Positions 46,985 to 55,981 of a DNA stretch of 64,000 bases are shown piece after piece; positions within the stretch are counted from its first letter, which is position 1; every line of letters begins with the position of its first letter. The DNA is from Arthrobacter sp. ISL-5 (GTDB lineage Bacteria > Actinomycetota > Actinomycetes > Actinomycetales > Micrococcaceae), in NCBI RefSeq assembly GCF_018613835.1, contig NZ_JAGGPM010000002.1, forward strand, positions 1-64,000, written 5' to 3'. Made by a program: the position numbers and the translations under genes. Below the pieces are notes generated by a model, which saw only the letters and a program-made list of their open reading frames with translations, made no database searches and had not been told where the DNA came from.

Positions 46985-48147
46985 GTGTTGCTCCATTGTT
47001 TGGGGTCATTGGGATGGGTTCCGTTGGGCTGTGTTTCGTTGGGTCCGGCGAGGCCGAACGGATCGCCCAGACCGGCAAAGCCGGCCTCCATTTCCGCATC
47101 GGTCAGTTCGCAGCCGGTCAGCAGCCGGGCGATCTCCTCCGGATCGATGTCTTCGCCGGTGGCCGCGAGGACAGTCCCGCGGTCGCCGAACTCCGGGTGC
47201 CAGTCCAGCCGCGCGTCCGAGTCCCTTGCCCGGTCCGCCGAGGGGGCGGCGTTCTGGTCGGCCAGCCACGGGCCGGTGTTCTCCAGCCAGACGCGCGGCC
47301 CGATTCCCTGGACGGCGATCCGGCATCCGGGGGCAGCCGCTATCCACAGCCGGCCGCGGAGCCAGCAGCATCCCTGCGCCAGCGTGGCCAGTGCGTGGCG
47401 GAACCGCTCGGGGTGGAGGGGGCGCTGAACCCGCTGCATGACGGTGGTGAACGGTGACGCGGACGGTCCTGCCGGGACCCGCACCGCGCCAAGGGCGGTC
47501 CTGCCGGCTGCCTCCGCGTAGTCATGCCTGCCCCGGCGAATGCTGCCCGCATCCTCCGTGATGTCCGCGTGCGGCGCCAGCTCGCGGAGCAGTTGCAGGC
47601 CGCGGGCGCGCCCTTCTGGGTCCACCGGGACAAGTTCGGGATCGGCCCAAAGGACCGTGTCGCTGAACTGCAGTTCTCCAATGAGGAACTCCCCGGGGGT
47701 CCGTCCGTCGTCAGGGACGGGAGTGAACCCGGACTCGAACAGGGTGTGGTGGTCCCAGATGTGGTCTTCCACGGCATCCGGCGCGCACGCGAGGACGGCG
47801 GCGTCGACCGTGAACTCGTGCGCGAGTCCCCGCTTCAGGGCATTGATGGCCGTCGACGAGGGAACGGCCGGCGGCAGCCCGACGATGATGTGGTCCTCGC
47901 CGAGTGCCAGCAGCCGCTCGACGGTGGGGACCACGTCCAGGCGCACCGTGCAGCTGAGGCAGCCGTGCTCCAGGAGGGTTTCTTCACGCTCGATGGGCCC
48001 GGACCGGCCGAAGACGCGGCGGATGACACGGCCGTTCTCGAGCAGGTCATGAAGGACGATGACGGCGTTGGGGTGGGCAGCGGCCAGGGCCTGGCACGCC
48101 TGCTGGCGGCACAGGGCATCGAGGGAGCTGACGACGGTGAGATGCAT
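46981..48147 (-). CDS. CobW/COG0523-like zinc-homeostasis protein lacking a P-loop
   Basis: A 388-residue protein aligned with COG0523 metallochaperone GTPases: the HGCLSCTVR motif (C-x2-C metal site) is near residues 61-69, and the C-terminal CobW_C domain with RPLHPERF follows. The N-terminus, [17 protein letters not shown], occupies the place of Walker A (GxxGxGKT) but lacks the Gly-Lys-Thr/Ser residues, so GTP binding is doubtful. It precedes the zinc-free L36 gene and has a Zur-type box upstream, so zinc limitation should induce it. Confidence 0.85.
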   Translation of the reverse strand: MHLTVVSSLDALCRQQACQALAAAHPNAVIVLHDLLENGRVIRRVFGRSGPIEREETLLEHGCLSCTVRLDVVPTVERLLALGEDHIIVGLPPAVPSSTAINALKRGLAHEFTVDAAVLACAPDAVEDHIWDHHTLFESGFTPVPDDGRTPGEFLIGELQFSDTVLWADPELVPVDPEGRARGLQLLRELAPHADITEDAGSIRRGRHDYAEAAGRTALGAVRVPAGPSASPFTTVMQRVQRPLHPERFRHALATLAQGCCWLRGRLWIAAAPGCRIAVQGIGPRVWLENTGPWLADQNAAPSADRARDSDARLDWHPEFGDRGTVLAATGEDIDPEEIARLLTGCELTDAEMEAGFAGLGDPFGLAGPNETQPNGTHPNDPKQWSNT

Positions 48148-48160
48148 GGCTCCACTCTAA

Positions 48161-48175
48161 TGAGAATGATTCTCA
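48161..48175. promoter_or_regulatory. Zur/Fur-type box
   Basis: TGAGAATGATTCTCA is a 15-bp palindrome broken only at its centre and matches the general TGAnAATnATTnTCA form of actinobacterial Zur boxes. It starts 14 bp upstream of the ATG of the CobW-like gene. Given the L36 paralogue, Zur is favoured over iron-responsive regulators. Confidence 0.8.
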
Positions 48176-48252
48176 AATACAACCCGACACGGAGCAGGGG
48201 ACGGCCGGACGCGCGAGCCAAACTTGAAAGTTCCATTAAGCGGTTAAACAAT

Positions 48253-48265
48253 TCCGCAGTGCGGA
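48253..48265. promoter_or_regulatory. perfect 13-bp palindrome upstream of the dicarboxylate carrier
   Basis: TCCGCAGTGCGGA lies 83 bp upstream of the carrier ATG, within TTCCGCAGTGCGGAT. It has the TTCCGC-n-GCGGAA shape of IclR-type sites and resembles the operator near hyi at 32057-32071. It may mark the same or a related regulator. Confidence 0.45.
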
Positions 48266-48348
48266 TGTAGCGTCCCGGAAACATCCGGTCCCTAGCGTTG
48301 CCTGTGACCGAACGGCGCTAGTGCCGCCCCACACCGATAGGCAACCAG

Positions 48349-49740
48349 ATGAACCTCCCAGCGTCTCCTGCTGTCCAGGCACCGAAGAAGCCCTTCCATA
48401 AACAGCTGTTCTTCCAGATCCTCGTGGCGGTGTGCCTCGGAGTGCTGATCGGGCACTTCTGGCCGGGCCTCGGCTCGAGCCTGCGGCCCCTGGGCGACGG
48501 CTTCATCCAGCTGATCAAGATGATCATTGCGCCGTTGATCTTCCTGGTGATCGTCACCGGCATCTCGGCGGTGGGGGACGTCAAGGCCGTGGGCAGGGTC
48601 GGCGTGAAGGCCCTGGTGTACTTCACGGGCGCCACGCTGTTTGCGTTGCTCTTCGGGCTGATCGTGGGCAACGTGGTCCAGCCCGGCGCGGGCCTGAACA
48701 TCGACCCGTCCTCGCTGTCCCAGGACGCGCTGGACGCCAAGACCGGGACCGCTCCGCCCAAGGATGCCGGCCAGTTCCTGCTGGGCATCATTCCCTCCAG
48801 CGTGGTGGGCGCCTTCGCCTCCAACAGCCTGCTGCAGGTGCTCTGCTTCTCGGTCTTCTTCGGCGCCGCGATCGTGGTGGTGGGCCGTGAACGCTGCCTG
48901 CCGGTGGTGAACCTGCTGGAGACGGTGCTGGAGCTGTTCTTCAGGATCATGGGCTGGGTCATGCGCGTGGCGCCGATCGGCGCGTTCGGGGCCATGGCGT
49001 TCATCATCGGCCAGTACGGGCTCGGTTCCCTGGGCACCTACGCGGTTCTCATCGCCGCGTGCTACGGCGCAGCCCTGGTCTTCATCGGGCTCCTGTTCCT
49101 CGTGGCGTGGGTCTATCCGCGGGTGCCGCTGTGGCAGTTCATCAGGTATTCGCGGGAGGAGTTCCTGCTGGCCCTGGGAACGGCTTCCACCGAGTCCGTC
49201 CTGCCGCGCATCATGACCAAACTGACCAACGCCGGCTGCTCGCGTGCCACCACCGGGCTGGTGGTTCCCACGGGATATTCGTTCAACCTCGACGGCGCGG
49301 CGCTGTACCTCTCCATCTCCCTGCTATTCCTTGCCCAGGCCTTCGGGCACAGCCTGGACCTCGGCCAGCAGCTCGCCGCCTTGGGCATCCTCATGCTCAC
49401 CTCCAAGGGCATGGCGGGAGTGCCGGGCTCGGCCTTCCTGGCGCTCTCCGCCACTGCGGGCGCGCTGGGCATCTTCCCCGTGGCCGGCGTGGCACTGCTG
49501 CTGGGGGCGGATCGTGTCATGGATTCCATGCGGGTCGCCGTGAACTTGCTGGGCAACTGCGTGGCCACCTTCGTGGTGGCGAAGTGGGAGGGCCAGTTTG
49601 ACCGGGAGGCCATGCTCGAGGCGTTCCGCGGGGGAGCCGGTGAAAGCTCGACGGCGGCCGGCTCGCCGGAGGTTCCTGCCGCCGTCGGCAGCGTGCCGGC
49701 GGACGCCGGCGAACGCGAGGTGCCCGAACCGGCGCGGTGA
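48349..49740 (+). CDS. C4-dicarboxylate:cation symporter (DctA/GltP family)
   Basis: A 463-residue carrier with the typical eight helices and two re-entrant loops. Markers are GTASTESVLPRIMTKL (the serine-rich first loop), PTGYSFNLDGAALYLSISLLF split at its middle, and the second loop SKGMAGVPGSAFLALSAT. The C-terminal cytoplasmic tail is rich in Ala/Glu. It takes up succinate, fumarate or malate, or possibly glutamate. The ATG lacks a strong ribosome site. It is convergent with the oxidoreductase fragment downstream. Confidence 0.93.
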   Translation: MNLPASPAVQAPKKPFHKQLFFQILVAVCLGVLIGHFWPGLGSSLRPLGDGFIQLIKMIIAPLIFLVIVTGISAVGDVKAVGRVGVKALVYFTGATLFALLFGLIVGNVVQPGAGLNIDPSSLSQDALDAKTGTAPPKDAGQFLLGIIPSSVVGAFASNSLLQVLCFSVFFGAAIVVVGRERCLPVVNLLETVLELFFRIMGWVMRVAPIGAFGAMAFIIGQYGLGSLGTYAVLIAACYGAALVFIGLLFLVAWVYPRVPLWQFIRYSREEFLLALGTASTESVLPRIMTKLTNAGCSRATTGLVVPTGYSFNLDGAALYLSISLLFLAQAFGHSLDLGQQLAALGILMLTSKGMAGVPGSAFLALSATAGALGIFPVAGVALLLGADRVMDSMRVAVNLLGNCVATFVVAKWEGQFDREAMLEAFRGGAGESSTAAGSPEVPAAVGSVPADAGEREVPEPAR

Positions 49741-49744
49741 CCCG

Positions 49745-49781
49745 CCGCCGTCGTGGGCTGGCAGCCGGCCCACGACGGCGG
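49745..49781. terminator. hairpin between convergent genes
   Basis: A perfect 14-bp stem (49745-49758 with 49768-49781) surrounds TGGCAGCCG, five bases after the carrier stop. It contains the CCGCCGTCGT motif found in other hairpins of this window. There is no T tract. Confidence 0.75.
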
Positions 49782-49823
49782 TCTCCGGCCCCCGCGGGCA
49801 GGGCCCCGACGCCGGTGGTTCTG

Positions 49824-50546
49824 CTACCTGACCCGCAGGACCACCTTGCCCAGTGCCCGCGACGTGGTGATGAACCGGTGGGCCTCGGCTGCCTCGGCGA
49901 GCGGAAACTGCTTGCCGATCACGGGCCGGATGGTTTGGGAGCGCAGCACGCTGTCCAGAGCGGCGTACGCCTCCTCGAACTCCGCCGGGGTCATGTTCCA
50001 CAGGGCGGTGCCCCGTACGTCGGCTTCAGCCACCATGAGGGAACGCGGGCTGATCTGGACGGCCGGTATGCCCACGCCTCCGCTGGCCCCGTGGACCAGG
50101 ACCACCTCGCCGGGGGAGCCGTGTCCGCGCTGGAACAGGGCGCGGTAGGCGGTGGTGTAGGGGACCCCGAGCGCCGCGCCCTCCTCGAATGACAGGTGGT
50201 CGGGGAGGGGGTGCACGATGCCGGCGTCGCACACCATCGTCTGGGCATAGGTCCCGAGCGTCCGCGCCGGGATGGTTGAGACCCAGACGCGGCTGCCCTT
50301 CTGCACGTGGGTCACGCCCGTGCCGGTGGCGGAAACCACGCCGGCGCCGTCGTATCCGGGCGCGAACGGCAGGTCGGGCTTGAGGAACTCGTAGTTGCCG
50401 GCCCGGACATGGGTGTCGGCGGGATTCACTCCGGCCGCATGGATTTCCACCGTGACCTGCCCGGGGCCCGGCTCGGCAACGGAACCGGCATCCACAAGCT
50501 GCAGGACGTCTTCGGCGCCGTGTTCCCGGATCTCGATTCGTTTCAT
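49824..50546 (-). pseudogene. quinone oxidoreductase (MDR family) with a large internal deletion
   Basis: The 240-residue frame has a complete N-terminal GroES-like domain (AGVNPADTHVRAGNY, APGYDGAGVVSATG) and the start of the Rossmann domain (VLVHGASGGVGIPAVQI), then jumps directly to the C-terminal segment SPRSLMVAEADVRGTALWNM and ALGKVVLRV. About 80-85 residues containing most of the NADPH-binding fold are missing at roughly 50050, with the frame kept. Full-length relatives have about 320 residues. The shortened protein cannot bind NADPH normally, so I treat it as a decayed gene, although it remains open. Confidence 0.75.
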
Positions 50547-50551
50547 CCGGG

Positions 50552-51355
50552 CTAGTCGGCCCGGTCTTCGAGCCCGTGCAGGAACCGGCGTACTTCGGCA
50601 TTGAACGCCGCCGGCGCTTCCGCGCAGGCGAGATGCCCGACGTCGGGAATCACGGCGAGCGTTGACCCGGGAATCTGCCGGTGCATCTCGTGGGCGACGT
50701 TCAACGGTGACCGTACATCCTTTTCGCCGTAGAGGAGCAGGCTGGGAACCGTGATGGTGGGCAGGACGTCGCGGTAGTCGGCGTGGCCGCTGGCGTTCAG
50801 CACCGCGCGCATGCCTGCCGGGTGGAAATCGGCCATGATCCCGCTGACCTCGTTGACGACGGCCTGGTCGGCGTGTTCGGTGAAGAGCGTGGGCAGCCAC
50901 ACCGGAATGAATTTCTCCGGCGGCTGGTCGAGCTCGCTGAGCACCTGGGCGTTGCGCCGGTCCACTTCCTCCGGAGGCAGCGAACCTGCCCAACCTGCGT
51001 AAGCGGAAGCCAAGACCAGCGAAGACGGCAGCTCCGGATGCCCTCGATAGAGCTCCAGGGCAACCCCGGACCCCCACGACAGGCCGAGGACGCTGGGCCT
51101 TTCCGGCACAGCGGCCCGAAGAAAACCGGCAAGGGCGTTCCCAAAGTCTTCGCCCGAAAAGTCCGGCGGAGGGACAGCCGAATTGCCGCAGCCGGGAGCA
51201 TCCCAGGCAACAACGGTGAACTCGTCCGACAACGCTTCCAGCTGCGGCCGCCAGATGCGGCTGTCTTCGTAGGCTCCATGCAACAGCACCAGTGCTGGCC
51301 CCCGGCCGGCGCGCTGGTAGGCGATACGCAATCCTGCAACTTCGACGGCGTCCAT
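50552..51355 (-). CDS. alpha/beta hydrolase
   Basis: A 267-residue alpha/beta-hydrolase-fold protein. The oxyanion-region motif LLHGAYEDSRIW is near residue 24, the nucleophile elbow is GLSWGSG (Ser near 96), the acid is in LLLYGEKDVRSP (Asp near 217), and the histidine in DVGHLACAEAP (near 246). Substrate cannot be deduced. It ends 5 nt before the start of the truncated oxidoreductase, so the two were probably one operon. Confidence 0.9.
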   Translation of the reverse strand: MDAVEVAGLRIAYQRAGRGPALVLLHGAYEDSRIWRPQLEALSDEFTVVAWDAPGCGNSAVPPPDFSGEDFGNALAGFLRAAVPERPSVLGLSWGSGVALELYRGHPELPSSLVLASAYAGWAGSLPPEEVDRRNAQVLSELDQPPEKFIPVWLPTLFTEHADQAVVNEVSGIMADFHPAGMRAVLNASGHADYRDVLPTITVPSLLLYGEKDVRSPLNVAHEMHRQIPGSTLAVIPDVGHLACAEAPAAFNAEVRRFLHGLEDRAD

Positions 51356-51485
51356 GAACCACCCCGTGTTCGCGTTGCGTACGGTCCGCCGGACGCGGCC
51401 GCCGGGTCCTTTTTCCGGACCTGAGGCAGATTCTAGACCTGAGGGATTCCGGCATCCATGGGCGGCCGGAGTGTCACGGTGGGGC

Positions 51486-52334
51486 CTACAGCCCCACGCT
51501 GCCGCGGACCACAGTGCGGCTGGCGCCGCCCACCCACATGGTTTCTGCTTCGCTGGTGACCGTGACCAGTCCGCCCCGCCCGAGGACCGTTCCCTGCCGG
51601 ACGGTGTAGTCCGCGGCCACCACGCCCTCGCCGCGCAGCCATAGCGCCAAGCCGGCGTTGAGGCTTCCGGTTACGGGGTCCTCGGGCACGTCGAGACCGG
51701 GGGCAAAGGCGCGGACCTCGAAGTCCGCCGGACCGCCGTCCTCGAAGGCGCCGATGACGCCGACCATGAGGTCGCCCATGGCGGAGAAATCGGGCTTGAG
51801 GTCCACCACCTGCTGGGCCGTTGCCAGCCGGATTCCCAGCCATCCCGGGCCGTTGTCCACCCAGTTGCTGCCCAAGACCTGCTTATGGCCGATGCCGAGG
51901 CTTGCCACGGCCTGTTCGAGGGCGGCGGGTTCCACCGGGCCGGACCTGCGCAGGGGCGGCGCCGCGAAGGACAACCCGTCGTCCGCCCGCTTGACGTTGA
52001 CTAGGCCGGCCCCGCATTCCTGCACGAGCCCTTCTTCGCCGCGGGGCTGGCCGCCGTTTTCCAGCCAGGCGTGGGCAGAGCCGAGGGTGGGATGCCCAGC
52101 GAACGGAATTTCTGCGCGCGGGGTGAAGATCCGGAGCCTGTAATCCGCGTCCGGATGGGACGGCCGCAGCAGGAAGGTGGTCTCCGACAGGTTGGTCCAG
52201 TTGGCGAAGCTTTGCATCTGTTCCGTGGACAGGCCATCGGCGTCATGGACCACGGCGACGGGGTTGCCCGGCTTCGGTCCCGGAGCAAAAACGTCCACTT
52301 GCGAGAAGGGGTATTCGTTGACGACGGCGGCCAT
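51486..52334 (-). CDS. PhzF family isomerase-like protein
   Basis: A 282-residue protein with the diaminopimelate-epimerase-like double fold. PhzF markers are VDVFAPGPKPGNPVAVV (residues ~14-30), the catalytic-glutamate region NLSETTFLL (near 48), FTPRAEIPFAGHPTLGSAH (near 68) and the mirrored C-terminal DPVTGSLNAGLALWL. The function of most PhzF relatives is unknown; a generic isomerase or epimerase is likely. The ATG at 52334 is taken as start because the fold begins there. Confidence 0.9.
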   Translation of the reverse strand: MAAVVNEYPFSQVDVFAPGPKPGNPVAVVHDADGLSTEQMQSFANWTNLSETTFLLRPSHPDADYRLRIFTPRAEIPFAGHPTLGSAHAWLENGGQPRGEEGLVQECGAGLVNVKRADDGLSFAAPPLRRSGPVEPAALEQAVASLGIGHKQVLGSNWVDNGPGWLGIRLATAQQVVDLKPDFSAMGDLMVGVIGAFEDGGPADFEVRAFAPGLDVPEDPVTGSLNAGLALWLRGEGVVAADYTVRQGTVLGRGGLVTVTSEAETMWVGGASRTVVRGSVGL

Positions 52335-52475
52335 GCTGCTCTTTCTCTCGGATTCGGCGGATCTTCTGGCGAAGCCCTCACCCACGGTAGGCGGGTGGCC
52401 GGACGCGGCACCATAGCCAATCTGCGAAAGTGGCCTCCGCTCCGTGGATTGCCGGCGGCGCCGCTGAGTCCGGCT

Positions 52476-52721
52476 TCAGTCCAGCTGTTCCGCCGGCTCG
52501 CGCGGAGTGGCGAGCCCGTCCACCACCTCGACGCCGGGCAGCTTGAGGAGTTCGGCGGGGGCGAGGACGATCTTGCTGGAGCGGTTCCCGCCGCCCATCA
52601 CCACCCGGGGCGCGTCGAGGACGGCCCGGTCCATATAGATCGGGAGCCCTTCGATGCCGGCGGCGGTGACGCCGCCCACCAGCATGCCGGTCTGGGCCAC
52701 GGTGGTTTCGGCGTCGGCCAC
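52476..52721 (-). pseudogene. C-terminal fragment of a YbaK/ProX (Cys-tRNA deacylase) domain protein
   Basis: The 81 residues match the second half of the YbaK domain: TGMLVGGVTAAGIEGLPIYMDRAV, then VVMGGGNRSSKIVLAPAELL and VVDGLATP. The N-terminal half with the conserved lysine-containing strand is absent, and a stop codon lies 14 codons upstream of the first GTG. Full-length proteins have about 155-170 residues. It is therefore a remnant or a badly truncated gene. Confidence 0.75.
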
Positions 52722-53151
52722 CGCGGGCAGGAGGATCGTGTCAGTCAGAGGGGTTCTCTCTTCCGTTCAAAGCTGCGGGCGGCGCGCCCTTAGCGGGAGC
52801 GAATCGCATATGCGTCCTTTTGGGAACAAGACTACGTCCGGCCAGAATCTGGGGGTGAGGCAGTGCGTGACGGTGCGTCGTGGCTTCACCCGGCCCTGCG
52901 GACAATCGTCCTGGGAACGCTGCTCGCGGCACGTATCACCCAGCGGGGAACTACGCCGGGACGTCGTAAAGCTGATCAAACGCTAAGTCCTCCATGGACG
53001 ACAGGAGCGACCAATTCAGTCACATCGTTGCCTATCGGGCATCATATGTTGCATAGTGGGTCGTGTGATTGGAATCACTCCGATCACCTGCCGGTTAGCC
53101 CGGCGGCAGTCTTTGGCCGGCACGGCAGTCCCGACCAGACAGTGGAGAACA
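52722..53151. other. intergenic with no supported gene
   Basis: About 430 bp between the YbaK remnant and the NTF2-like gene. Open frames here are short, overlap on both strands and lack ribosome sites. The stretch 53040-53070 is AT-rich (CATATGTTGCAT) and is the best place for the promoter of the NTF2-like/NCS1 pair. The missing half of ybaK is not recognisable in any frame. Confidence 0.5.
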
Positions 53152-53550
53152 ATGAGCCTGCAATTAACCCCGGAAGAAATCACTTCGGCAGCGTCCCGGA
53201 TCGTCACGGCCTATTCCGCCATGGACGACGACGCATACTTCGCCTCTTTCGATCCGCAGGCCACCTTCATCTTCCACGGGACCCCTGAACGGCTCACCAG
53301 CCGGGACGACTACGAAGCGCAGTGGCGCACCTGGATGTCCGAAGGATGGAAAGTGATCAGCTGTCATAGCAGTGATCCGTTCATCCAGATCTGCGGCACA
53401 ACCGCGGTCTTTTCCCACAGCGTGGCAACCACCACCGAGGAACAGGGACAGCGGACAACCACTGAGGAACGGGAGACCATCGTGTTCACCCGGTCCGGTT
53501 CCAGCGGCATCCTGGCCGTTCACGAGCACCTCTCACTCAACACTTTCTGA
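53152..53550 (+). CDS. NTF2-like (SnoaL/DUF4440 type) protein
   Basis: A 132-residue cone-shaped alpha+beta barrel protein. MDDDAYFASFDPQATFIFHG and the paired strands TAVFSHSVATTT and ETIVFTRSG are characteristic. The ATG at 53152 has GGAG 7 nt upstream. It lies 15 nt before the NCS1 carrier gene, so the two probably form an operon. Members bind or turn over small molecules; here the ligand may be the carrier's substrate. Catalysis cannot be inferred. Confidence 0.82.
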   Translation: MSLQLTPEEITSAASRIVTAYSAMDDDAYFASFDPQATFIFHGTPERLTSRDDYEAQWRTWMSEGWKVISCHSSDPFIQICGTTAVFSHSVATTTEEQGQRTTTEERETIVFTRSGSSGILAVHEHLSLNTF

Positions 53551-53565
53551 TCACGGAGTCGACCA

Positions 53566-55047
53566 ATGACCTCAGAAGCATCCGACCAGCCCAAGGCGCG
53601 GCCCGGCGCACCCCTGATCGAGATACGCTCCATCGACTGGGTTCCCGATAACGAACGGCACGGGAAGCTATGGCACCAGACGCCGCTCTGGTTCCTGGGC
53701 AACTTCCAATATTTCTCCATCCCGATCGGTTTCATCGGCCCCTCGATGGGCCTGAGCCTGGGATGGACCGTCGTCGCCAGCGTCCTTGGCATCGCGGTCG
53801 GAACCGTCTTTATGGCCTTCCATGCCTCTCAAGGCCCCACTATGGGCCTTCCGCAGATGATCCAGTCGCGGGCCCAGTTCGGGTACCGGGGCGTTGTGAT
53901 TCCTTTGATTGCCACCCTGTTCACCTATGTGGCTTTTAACGTGGTTGACACGGTGCTCCTCAGTGACGGCTTAAACAGCGCCTTTGGCTGGAGCCCGGCC
54001 ATCATCGCCGTCGTAGCGGCCCTCGGCGCGGCGGCGCTTGCGATTTTTGGCCACGACTGGGTACACAAGGCCTTCCGCGTGCTGCTCTACGTTTCCCTGC
54101 CGCTCATGCTGATCCTGACCATCGGAGTCATCACCGGCAACGCCGGCGGAGCCGAAAGCACCACTGAGTACGGCTTCAACTGGGGTGCGTTCATGGCGCA
54201 GTTCGCCGCGGCAGCAGCGTACAACATCACCTACGCACCTTACGTTTCCGACTATTCGCGCTACCTGCCGTCCAAGACCAGGAGCCGGTCCGTTATCGCT
54301 GCCGTCTTCTTCGGCGCATCCTCCTCCGCGATCTGGCTGATCATCCTCGGGGCCTGGCTGGCAATCCGGCTCGGTGCCACCGACGGCCTCGCCGGGCTCC
54401 AGCTGGCCGGAAACACCGTGTTCGTCCACCTTGGCGACGCCACCGCGCTGCTTTCGGCCCTCGCTCTGGCAGCCACCATGGGAATGAACGCCTACGGCGG
54501 GATGCTCACCGTGCTGACCACCATCGATTCCATCCGGCCCATCAAACCGACCCGCAAAGCCCGGATCATCACCGTCCTCATCCTGACTGCGGCGTGGTAC
54601 CTCATTGCCAGCACGATCACCTCGGGGGCGGTTGCCACAGTCTTCTCCGCACTGACCCTGATGTTGTATCTGCTGGTTCCCTGGACGGCTACGAACCTTG
54701 TCGATTACTTCCTTGTCCGCAAGGGCCATTACGCCATCACCGACCTGTTCACCCCCAAGGGCATTTACGGAGTCTGGGCGTGGCGTGGTCTGGTCGCCTT
54801 CGCTATCGGTCTCCTGGCTGAAATCCCGTTCATGGTGCTGCCCCAGATCGGTTCCTGGAGCTACACCGGGCCAATTGCCGAGGCACTTGGCGGTGTCGAC
54901 ATCGCCTGGCTCGTCGGACTTCTGGTCACCTCGGTCGTCTACTTCCTGCTTAGCCGCTCGCTGGACCTTGCCGGGGAAGGCGCCGCAATGGCCCGCAGCG
55001 AGCAGCAACTCGGCCATGGTGCGCCAGTAGCGACGATGAGGCATTGA
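53566..55047 (+). CDS. NCS1 family cytosine/purine-type permease
   Basis: A 493-residue, roughly 12-helix symporter. Markers are ERHGKLWHQTPLWFLGNFQY before helix 1, QGPTMGLPQMIQSRAQFGYRG in the first loops, and NITYAPYVSDYSRYLP in the central region. It is distinct from the NCS1 protein at 21579, being closer to the cytosine/hydroxymethylpyrimidine branch by these motifs. Substrate unknown. It probably shares a transcript with the NTF2-like gene. A dehydrogenase remnant follows directly. Confidence 0.9.
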   Translation: MTSEASDQPKARPGAPLIEIRSIDWVPDNERHGKLWHQTPLWFLGNFQYFSIPIGFIGPSMGLSLGWTVVASVLGIAVGTVFMAFHASQGPTMGLPQMIQSRAQFGYRGVVIPLIATLFTYVAFNVVDTVLLSDGLNSAFGWSPAIIAVVAALGAAALAIFGHDWVHKAFRVLLYVSLPLMLILTIGVITGNAGGAESTTEYGFNWGAFMAQFAAAAAYNITYAPYVSDYSRYLPSKTRSRSVIAAVFFGASSSAIWLIILGAWLAIRLGATDGLAGLQLAGNTVFVHLGDATALLSALALAATMGMNAYGGMLTVLTTIDSIRPIKPTRKARIITVLILTAAWYLIASTITSGAVATVFSALTLMLYLLVPWTATNLVDYFLVRKGHYAITDLFTPKGIYGVWAWRGLVAFAIGLLAEIPFMVLPQIGSWSYTGPIAEALGGVDIAWLVGLLVTSVVYFLLSRSLDLAGEGAAMARSEQQLGHGAPVATMRH

Positions 55048-55109
55048 TTACAGGAACGGCAACACACTCCGGACCAACGCCAAGGAAGCCTTAGACCAAT
55101 GGCAACCAC

Positions 55110-55322
55110 CCGCGCGCGCGTTTCGTCTGCCACTCCGATCTTCGCATCGTCAACGGGGACTGGCCGCCGACAAGCCACTCGTCCTGGGACACGAAGCCGC
55201 CGGAATAATCAGGGAAACCGGACCGGACGTGGACGGTGTTTCCGTGGGCGACCATGTCGTCCTGTCCTGGTTCGCACCGTGCGGCCGCTGCCGCAACTGC
55301 GCGGGAGACGCGCCGCCCCTGT
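55110..55322 (+). pseudogene. remnant of a zinc-dependent alcohol dehydrogenase, frameshifted and truncated
   Basis: One frame reads RFVCHSDLRIVNGDW from about 55119, the typical catalytic-zinc CHSD motif. After a frameshift in the run ACGGGGAC (about 55153-55160) the next frame continues LAADKPLVLGHEAAGIIRETG, then VSVGDHVVLSWFAPCGRCRNC with the structural-zinc cysteines. It ends at GDAPPLF near 55322 where unrelated sequence begins. Neither a proper start nor the last ~270 residues exist. It is a dead fragment of a class III/NAD-dependent dehydrogenase. Confidence 0.8.
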
Positions 55323-55796
55323 TCACGGCCCCGCCGTCGGGCATCGCTCGGAATGCCTGTTCAAAGCCTCCGCCTGCGCGCCGTCCCGGACCGAAAGGAA
55401 GTGGCGGCTGCTCACCGGCAGCCACATCAGCACCGCGCCGGCCAGCGTCAGCACCAAACCGGCCAGGATCAGCGCCGACTGGGCCAGCGGCGCAGCCAGC
55501 ACGGACACGACGGCGGCCGCCGTCAGGAGGAGGCGCGCCCACCCCGCCCCGTGCTGCAGCTGGACTGCGGCCCACACCTGCAGGGCAGTCAGCGGCACCG
55601 CGAACGCCACGATGAAGGGGACCGCCCAGTCAGGCATGGACTGGCCGAACTTGATTCCTGCCACGTCTAGGATGACCGGCACGATGCCGAACACCACGGC
55701 GCTGGTGAGCCAGCACGCCGTCGATATTCGGATGGCCGCCGGTATGTCCCCGGGCGCGCCGGAATCCAAACGCTGTTCCCCCAATGAAGTCCCCAA
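55323..55796 (-). CDS. small integral membrane protein of unknown function
   Basis: A 157-residue protein with four predicted helices (about residues 25-47, 57-77, 84-102, 105-125). No family is recognised. The start is probably TTG at 55796, but the ribosome site is weak and the N-terminus is uncertain. The last ~25 residues are hydrophilic and the stop codon lies at the edge of the dehydrogenase remnant, so the original C-terminus may have been lost. A 9-bp-stem hairpin (55809-55835) lies upstream. Confidence 0.6.
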   Translation of the reverse strand: MGTSLGEQRLDSGAPGDIPAAIRISTACWLTSAVVFGIVPVILDVAGIKFGQSMPDWAVPFIVAFAVPLTALQVWAAVQLQHGAGWARLLLTAAAVVSVLAAPLAQSALILAGLVLTLAGAVLMWLPVSSRHFLSVRDGAQAEALNRHSERCPTAGP

Positions 55797-55981
55797 TCTT
55801 CAACATGCGGTCACCGCGGTTTTCCGGCGGTGACCACAGCCTACAGGGGAGGCCGGTCGGCGGCCCGGTTGATGGCCCCCGCCCGGAGCCCGAGCCCGGC
55901 CGGACCCGCCCCGTCCCAGCCCGTCCCAAGCCGCCGGACGTAAACTGGCCTTCGAATCACTTCGAGTGACGTGGAGTCCGG

